Positions 52,001-64,000 of a stretch of 64,000 bases of DNA are shown here, in pieces. Location of the stretch: assembly GCA_019321725.1 (NCBI GenBank), contig CM033114.1:21460216-21524215 (forward strand), written 5' to 3'. The DNA is from Paulownia fortunei (taxonomy: Eukaryota > Streptophyta > Magnoliopsida > Lamiales > Paulowniaceae). Position 1 is the stretch's first letter, and each line of letters starts with the position of its first letter. Under the pieces are notes generated by a model. The model saw only the letters and a list, made by a program, of their open reading frames with translations. It ran no database searches and was not told where the DNA came from. The position numbers and the translations under genes are program-made.

Positions 52001-53393
52001 AGACCACCTGGGCAAAGGGAATTCATAAATTTGTGGCCATGGCAGTTAAATAAAATCCATATCCATATCGTGGGGTTGGAAAACCTCTAGTATCTTAGCG
52101 GTTCCAATTCAGTTTTGTTGAATGAGAATTTAGTTGTGGAAGATATTTCCAATTTAAAACAAAAACCTTCCACACCCAACTTTGCAACTTGTTTCAAGTT
52201 CATCCTCCCGTCTATGTCTTTCCACCATACATTTGAAAGGAAAAAGCAGCTTCAGTTGTGTTCATCCATCTTTCTTAGTGCCATAGTAGTTGAGGTACTA
52301 TTTTACGTTAAATTTTTGTACAGAGTCCTCTTTTGACCACCGATTGGGGGTGGGGTACATGAAATTATTTTTGCTCTATTAGTATGGCCTTGTTGTTTGC
52401 ATTTCTGAAGATGTGAATGAAATGGTAGTGAAAGCTGTTGCCTAGCAACGAGAGAATGCCTCCTGCATCATCTCTACTGGGGCCAAGGATCAGTATAAGA
52501 AAGCTTGTCATTTTCATCATTTCTTCCACTGACTGAACTCTAAGTCAATGGTGGCTGTAAATATGGCTTAGCAGTTTGCCAAATGTTTCTACAATATGTT
52601 TAATGCTTTTTGAGAATCTATTGTGTTCAATTAGATTTCCTGGTGAAAGGTCAAAGAGTGTTTTGTTGACTCCTTGCATTTCTATTATTCTTCTTCACAC
52701 TATATTATATGGTTAAACATATCTTGTAAGTAATTCAATTGCCATCGATGGCTAGGGATTATGATGGCAAAGTGACTCCTGAGGAGGTTGCATCTGCTGC
52801 TATGTACCTGAAAGACACCTTAGATAAGGAGGGTATTCAAGAACTTATTAGCAAACTGTCCAAGGATAGAGGTTGGTCATGCATTTTATTTTCCCCATTC
52901 TGGCCCCAGCATGGTTTTCTCCCTATGGTATGAATGTTAATCGTGGAAACATGCTTTATTCTTTTGTGGAGATGTGAAGCCTCCGCTTAATGGTGAGCAA
53001 AGTAGTGAATTTAATTGTCAACAAGGAGCTTTTGACAGTCATTTTGGCCATTCAATTGGAGGGTCATATTACAGCTATTGAAGAAAAAAAGTGGAGAGTT
53101 GATGAAATATTATTTTTTTAAAAAAATCTACGTCCTGCTTCTGTTTTTGTTGGGAATGGAGTATTGCCTTTTCAGGTGTTGTTGCCTCTTAGCTGTGACT
53201 TTTCCCAAGTCATTGTAGCTTCTCACTTTTGTTTTGATGTTGTAGAGTATATCTCTGGCACTTTATTTTTTTCATATAATATGATGATTCTGCTTCTGTA
53301 CTTGTGACAGAGGGAAAAATTCTGGTGGAAGATATTATCAAGCTGGCCGACCAAGCAGAGGATGCTGAAACTGCTGAAACAGGAAAAGCATAA
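40004..53393 (+). CDS. LETM1: Mitochondrial proton/cation exchanger LETM1
   Basis: LETM1 is an inner-membrane protein for K+/H+ (and possibly Ca2+) exchange and mitochondrial volume and translation control. Fourteen exons: 40004-40602, 40678-40990, 42174-42320, 42476-42564, 42683-42775, 48213-48339, 49163-49227, 49309-49483, 50067-50261, 50351-50398, 51447-51593, 51734-51816, 52756-52871, 53311-53393. Total 2280 nt, 759 residues, no stop, in line with plant LETM1 length. The N terminus is Arg/Lys/Ser-rich without acids (MASRAIWRKRKYLL), fitting a presequence. The single membrane segment is about 266-286 (LVPFAVFIIVPFMEFLLPVF), within the conserved LETM1 block that continues through FPNMLPSTFQ. 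Residues 354-456 hold the ribosome-binding-like domain (PRLMTMCKYMGISTYGTDAY, then ACRDRGLLGL). Acidic coiled coils follow at about 520-690. An EF-hand loop, DRDYDGKVTPEE (693-704), keeps Asp at 1, 3, 5 and Glu at 12. Intron 5 is about 5.4 kb because of a Helitron. Confidence 0.95.
44385..44735 (+). repeat. Helitron internal direct repeat, copy 1
   Basis: Shares with 46015-46370 the ordered words aaattaaggtatttggtat, gagagtttcaaa, aattaaaatgatg, gacataatag and aataaaaccttagaa. Divergence is moderate. Confidence 0.75.
46015..46370 (+). repeat. Helitron internal direct repeat, copy 2
   Basis: Second copy of the 44385-44735 block. A shorter third piece near 47025-47100 repeats the aaccttag...ggattcaaata section. 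Confidence 0.75.
47864..47880. repeat. 3' terminal hairpin of the Helitron
   Basis: A 7-bp perfect stem with a 3-nt loop (cacgtgc aat gcacgtg), 11 nt before the terminal CTAG. This is the expected replication-stop hairpin of the element. Confidence 0.85.
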
Positions 53394-54554
53394 GAGAATT
53401 TTGGTTGATCAACAAATTCTTTGTGGTTCTGTTGGCTTCTGTGTACTGTTATAATTTTCTGTCTGACCTCTCTCAACCATATATGGGTGAACTTGAAACC
53501 TTAAGGCGGATTTTTTATATTTGTGCCGCTCGCATAAAAGGAAACGATAATGTGTTAGATTGCCAGATAAATGCCAGATAAACGTTGTTCATTGCACAAT
53601 ATTAGAAAATATGAGCAACAGATGTCTACATTCACAACATGATTGAGACATTACTGTTTATCTATGTCGTAATTCTTTGTATATGAGATGGTTCTGAAAA
53701 GCAATAAGAGTTATATAAATAGTTTGATATGTATTGTCCGGATTTTATGATATGGCAATTGTTGCCTTTGTCCTCAAGAGTATTTTGCTTCCTTTTGTTG
53801 GCTCTTTCTCTCCATTTTGTAGGAATTCTGTATGAGTTATATCTCTTTGTTTATACTCAATTCTTTTGCCTGGGACTTATGCTAGTTTTTTCCTTTAACT
53901 AAATGAACTTGTTCCTAAAACTTTATCCGTAGGGCTTCCACTAATTTAAGAATCCCTAATTTAAGTCGAGACTATCTATTGTCTGTGTTTCAAAATGGCA
54001 ACAATTATAACCTTGTGGTTTATTATAATTATTTGCCTTATCTTAGATCAAGGGGCATTTATTCCACTTTCTTCTTATATTTCGAAAGTTGCACGTCCAT
54101 GTGAGGGAAAAACGAAGATTTATTTGGTGAGAAATGGGAATTGTTAATGAAGGACCAAAGTGTAGAGAATGCAGGTCTTCTTGATTTTCAATGTAAAGTA
54201 ACATTGTTGTCTAGAAAAATTCATGCGTCTAATAATTGAAAGTTTCCATGGACATTGAAGCTTATAGGCCTCAGACAACATCATTATCAGTAGTAATATT
54301 ATTGGCCTCTACAATTGTTTCCACCATTAATTATAGATTAAGAAAATCAGGATAAGGGTGTAAAAACATGGACGAGGGATACTGTAAAGTTTCAATCTGA
54401 TGAGTGAAACTGAGACAATTAGATCAACTGACTTTAGTAAGGCCATCAACCAAATTTAATGGCTTCCCCAGTTTAAGGGGTGAAAATGTTTCAAGTTTGT
54501 TCAGGAAACCAAAGAAACTAAGAGACAAGTTGAAGAGAAAACTCACTGATCAAG
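53394..54554. other. Spacer between LETM1 and the NLR remnant
   Basis: It should contain the LETM1 3' UTR. No further feature recognised. Confidence 0.5.
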
Positions 54555-55125
54555 ATAGCTGAAGCTGCAGTATCCTTTGTGGTGGAAAGAATAGGTGACA
54601 TGCTGATTCAGAAAGTTGTGTTCTTGAATGGGGTCTGTGGAGAAGTTGAGAGACTGAGAGATGAGCTTGAGAGGATGAGAGGATAAGGAGATGGGTGAGA
54701 CATCAGAAGGGCTGCCTATGATGCTGAGGATGTCAATGAGACCTTTGTACTAAAAATCGAGTCCCGTAGCAACAACATGGATGTAATTTTCAAGAAATGT
54801 GCTTATTTTCCTAAGCATTTGTACCACCTTTATGTGGTGGGGAGAGATTGAATCCATCCAGGGTAGGATTCAAGACATTCAAGTTAGTTGCAACAGATAC
54901 GGCATCAGAAATCTTGGAGGGGATGGATCAAGCATGGGAGCCAAGTATCTAAGGCAAGTGCACCTGTCTCTCCTTTGGATGAGGACAAGGACATTGAGGG
55001 CTTGAAGGGCGATATAGATTTGCTTGTGGCACGACTATTGAAGGAGGATGCACGCCTTTCAGTTGTCTAGATTGTCGGGATGGGAGGCATTGGTAAGACT
55101 ACTCTTACCAGACTTGAGCTAGGGG
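54555..55125 (+). pseudogene. CC-NB-ARC (NLR) resistance-gene fragment
   Basis: Translation pieces match the N terminus of an Rx-type coiled-coil [23 protein letters not shown], then [44 protein letters not shown], and finally the P-loop VGMGGIGKTTLTRLEL. The codon at the expected start is ATA, not ATG (54555-54557). A deletion and frame changes follow the ERM segment, another shift occurs near 54950, and a stop (tag, about 55068-55070) lies just before the P-loop. Everything after the P-loop, including the rest of NB-ARC and the LRRs, is missing. Intact NLRs act as intracellular immune receptors; this cannot. Confidence 0.85.
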
Positions 55126-55546
55126 CTGGGAAAAGTTTATACTGTATATTGATGCTTCATCATGATACCTGCTATATAGCAGCAAGTGTCCGATGAGAAC
55201 CAAAGAGCGGTTGAATAGCCTACCTCATATATGATAACTCATCTATGCACATTTAAAGAGACATGAATATGTAACTTTTGCATGTTATTAAACTAGAACA
55301 GAAATATGCTCAATAGGAGCTCATCAGAAGGAAAAAATGTTTTATTGATCATACAAAGGCATACAAATTTGCCTGGATATGCAAGTCACTGGTTGACAGG
55401 TTACAACAGAAAGGTGGGAAAATAATTTATACAATTCAACATCTTTATGAGAGGTTCTTGTGTATCTTTCATTTGCATTAAGTTCCTTAAAGAAGCGAAA
55501 AATTAAATTAAAGAATTAACAACTAGTGATATATGTAACAGTTTCA
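55126..55546. other. 3' flank of the receptor kinase gene
   Basis: Probable 3' UTR of the minus-strand receptor kinase. Nothing else recognised. Confidence 0.5.
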
Positions 55547-60946
<5,400 letters not shown>

Positions 60947-63900
60947 GGCTGCTGCACTTTCTCTCCTCAAAACAATAAATACAATATAACCTTAAAATGC
61001 TCTCTGTTAACAGAGATAATCACTCGCAGCACCGTGTTGTAGAATTCGTTGTCAATGGCAGAACACACAATCCCAGATAGACATTTTCAATCAATTATTG
61101 CTGAGAACTCAATATGACCATCACTTCAAAAAAAAATTCCCTTTTCAATAGTGGCCTGCAGAGAGAAACATCAAGAAAAAAGAGAGAGAACAGAGGGAAT
61201 GGCAAAGAAAAGCTTGAAACTATTTGGTTTGCTAACCTTAAATGATTAAACTTGTCTTAGAAGCCATTTCAACTAATCCTTCCACCCCCCACTATCTATC
61301 CAAGAAAAAAAAAAAGATTTAACTTCTTTGGCCATCCCATGATACGTCATTAACTGTTTATCACTCTACTACTATGACAGCATGAACTACAACGAAACTA
61401 CAATGCTGTTTGGACATGCATTTGTTTAATGAATCGACGTTTTTACTCGTTAAATCCGCCTGCCTGCGAGGCCCCTGTAAACAAGAACTACAACAAATGA
61501 CACTACACAATGAAAATGGCATGTCTAGCCAATTATGTTTTAGCAACAAAATTAGTTTAATCTACTGCACAACTGCATATTGTTTGAACTTTTCTGCAAG
61601 TGAGGCATCTTTTAGGCAGGCCCTACAAGTCATTTTTGTTGTTCATTCTGGTCTTATTGTTACAATCATTATTCCTAGTATTGTTATCTCTGATTCCCTG
61701 CAGTACTTATTTCGAAGCACCAAACTACAACGATATTATCAAAAACATCATTCAATAAATAGCCCACATATTTTACCTTGTGATAATGTTTTTTTAGCTC
61801 TAGTAGATACTAGTATGTCAACATACTTCTAGTCTATGTCTATGTCAAAAATCTTATCATGCTCTGGGGTACAACTATCAATAGTTATGCATACAACCTG
61901 TGTTTTCGGTCGATATAACTATTGATTATTGCTCCGTTTGTTCCAAAATAATTACTTCATTTGCTACCGTATGAAACTCAATTTTTTTGTCAACTTTTGA
62001 CTTATTTATCATAACGGTTCTTTGATAATTTCGATGATACTAAACTTTAAAATCTTAATACTCCTATTTGTTATGTTATTTAATAATATTCAATAATCTT
62101 TTAAGAAACTGACTACATTGCATATAGTTATATTGGCTCGTCAACCATATCAATGAAGTCTCACTTGTTTTGAGAGAGGGGAGTATTTTTATACTACCTG
62201 AGAAGAAATTTAGAGTGACCATTACATGGAAACCCTTCTGAATTCAAATGGGAAAAAAAAAAAAGAAATCCTTTATTTTGGCCACCAAAAAAACAAATTG
62301 ATAAAAAAAAGGGAGATACTTGTCCAAAATATTCATGTTTCAACTTTCAACCCTTCCATTTTTTTTATTTTTTTTTCAGAAACGATAATTTTTGGACATT
62401 TGTTCAATTCTACTTTATTTCCTCGGCCTGCAGATCCATGCTTGATAACACAAGAAAACAAAGATAGGAAGCAGGGCCTGCACACAGTTTTTCTCTGTTT
62501 TTTTTTTCTCTATTGTTAGATTATTGAGTGATTTCTTCTGTTATTTGACTTGCTTTCTTCTTGTCTCTTCCTTTTGTTCTTTATGTATTCTGATTGGAAC
62601 TGTTATAACTCTCATCTTTTTGGATATGTAAATGGGGAAAAAATAATAATCATGGAAGGAGATATCCTTTGCATGTAATTGGCATACATAATAGTGATTA
62701 ATTTTAATTGTATATATGAAATACACTGACATATAAAATATTTTTACGAAAATTAATGTTTGTGAACTCGAGTTTCAACATGATGATACTATGAATTGAT
62801 ATGCGTGCATTCTAATATGTAATCCAAAATCTTAATCCAACACTTAAGATCTTGAATAATATTTAAGTGGATGACAATTGTTTTATTAATTCTTTAATAA
62901 AAAATAATAAAAACTAAATATATGTGTATGCATTGTCTTATATGGATAATTACATTCTTTACTCTCATTTTGACTAATTAATATTATTACACCATATAAT
63001 ACATTCTTGTACTTTGACTAATTAATATTATTACAATAGAAGAAAGATAGAAAAATTAATTATATAGTTTTGTTCAGTAAAATCTGCATTCACACGCAAA
63101 CCTAAAGAAGCAGATAAAGAAATTGTAATGGGATTCTGTCTGAAGATAGAGGCTACATTTTCACATGCTACTTTAATAATACTTGTGATGTGAAACACAA
63201 GACCAAACATAAACATAAAATTAGGACAACTATCTTACTTTCAAAATTGCTTGTATTTATGCAAATCAGGAGCTTCAGTCTTGGGATTTCCAATGCTCTC
63301 TGCAGTTTGAACTTTGAAGTCTATAATGAATCACCCTAAAACCAATTTGGCTGAAACATGATATCATGACAACCACATTTTTGTCCCACAAACACATTTG
63401 GGAGAATAATTGGGTTAAAATCAAGACACCAATCACAAACAGATTGTGCATCATTCATTGGGATTGTTTCATCATTTAGCTTCAAAATGGAGTGAACGCT
63501 ATCCAACAGATTGATTGTCGAAACTCTATATATCATAAACTGTAACGCTGACGAGTTAACTTGATGACTCTTTTGAGAAATAGTTGCATAAATGTTTATA
63601 TTTTCAGTCCTAATCTTAACGCGACTTAGCTTCGTGCTTAGGAAGACTCCACCTATTTATTTTTTATGAGTCCGCGCTAATCAATTTATTCATTAATTAT
63701 TTGCACATATTGTAATTGCCCCACCTATAAATAAAAAGTGATATTGTAATGTAGAATTAAAAGAAATGAAAATATTATAGCCCTTAAATGACCAAACCAC
63801 GTATTTCTTTATATTCTTACTCTCTTCAGTCTTTAAGTATTCTCTCTTCACATTTAACAAATTGGAAAGTATTAAGGAATTTTCTCATTTTTTTAAAACT

Positions 63901-64000
63901 CATTTTTTTAAAAAGAACAATATTGAAATTGTATATGAATTATTACGAGAAAATACTAATTAATCTATGCACTTAATCAAACCAAGAGATTCAAATATAT
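60947..64000. other. Right-edge intergenic region
   Basis: The first 300 bp should be promoter and leader of the receptor kinase (minus). The rest is AT-rich. Frames at about 61410-61832 (plus) and 63336-63536 (minus) match nothing I recognise and lack supporting splice or promoter context. Confidence 0.45.

Noticed and set aside
61410..61832. A 140-residue plus-strand frame
   Set aside because: It opens with TTG rather than ATG, has no recognisable motif, splice context or promoter, and could arise by chance.
63336..63536. A 66-residue minus-strand frame with several Cys and Trp
   Set aside because: Some protein-like character, but no family recognised and no neighbouring exons; too weak to call.

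Overview
This window is nuclear DNA of a flowering plant, most likely a eudicot. It is AT-rich, its genes are split by many GT-AG introns with pyrimidine-rich acceptors, the protein families are plant-specific, and the intergenic space holds plant transposons. The species cannot be named from the sequence. All exon models come from reading splice sites and protein-family conservation by eye, with no alignment run; the junctions given are phase-consistent, but boundaries may be off by a base or so.

Layout: (1) 1-4308, plus strand: the last four exons of a KORRIGAN-type (GH9 class A) endoglucanase; its membrane-anchor exon is not in the window. (2) 5031-11849, minus: a complete 14-exon beta-hexosaminidase of the HEXO3 type, with one GC-AG intron. 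(3) 16149-22600: a 5'-truncated, frameshifted copy of the ribosome-biogenesis gene RPF1 (Brix domain), then an antisense scrap of a second HEXO3 last exon; part of that scrap and its flank is repeated about 1.4 kb further on, with a MITE between the copies. (4) 23709-24161, plus: a GPI-anchored lipid-transfer-like protein. (5) 25.6-32.0 kb: a decayed Ty1/copia element (minus), then a displaced copy of RPF1 intron sequence split by a 1.6-kb hAT-like element that contains a minisatellite. (6) 34160-37025, plus: a decayed ARGONAUTE gene. (7) 40004-53393, plus: a complete 14-exon mitochondrial LETM1 gene; intron 5 is inflated by a 4.0-kb Helitron. (8) 54555-55125, plus: remains of a CC-NB-ARC resistance gene. 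(9) 55547-60946, minus: a 19-exon LRR receptor kinase of the HPCA1-like (LRR-VIII-1) type with two apparent one-base deletions in one exon. (10) 61-64 kb: no supported gene.

The genes do not form a functional cluster; each is an independent housekeeping, cell-wall, signalling or defence locus. The common theme is duplication and decay. RPF1, HEXO3, AGO and NLR copies are all fragmentary, and pieces of the RPF1/HEXO3 neighbourhood recur in three places. I found no CRISPR array, operon, tRNA or rRNA gene, and no convincing wholly new system. The most useful leads are the structurally complete Helitron in the LETM1 intron, the paralogous empty site of the 1.6-kb element, the traces of a tail-to-tail RPF1/HEXO3 duplication, and the frameshifts in the receptor kinase.
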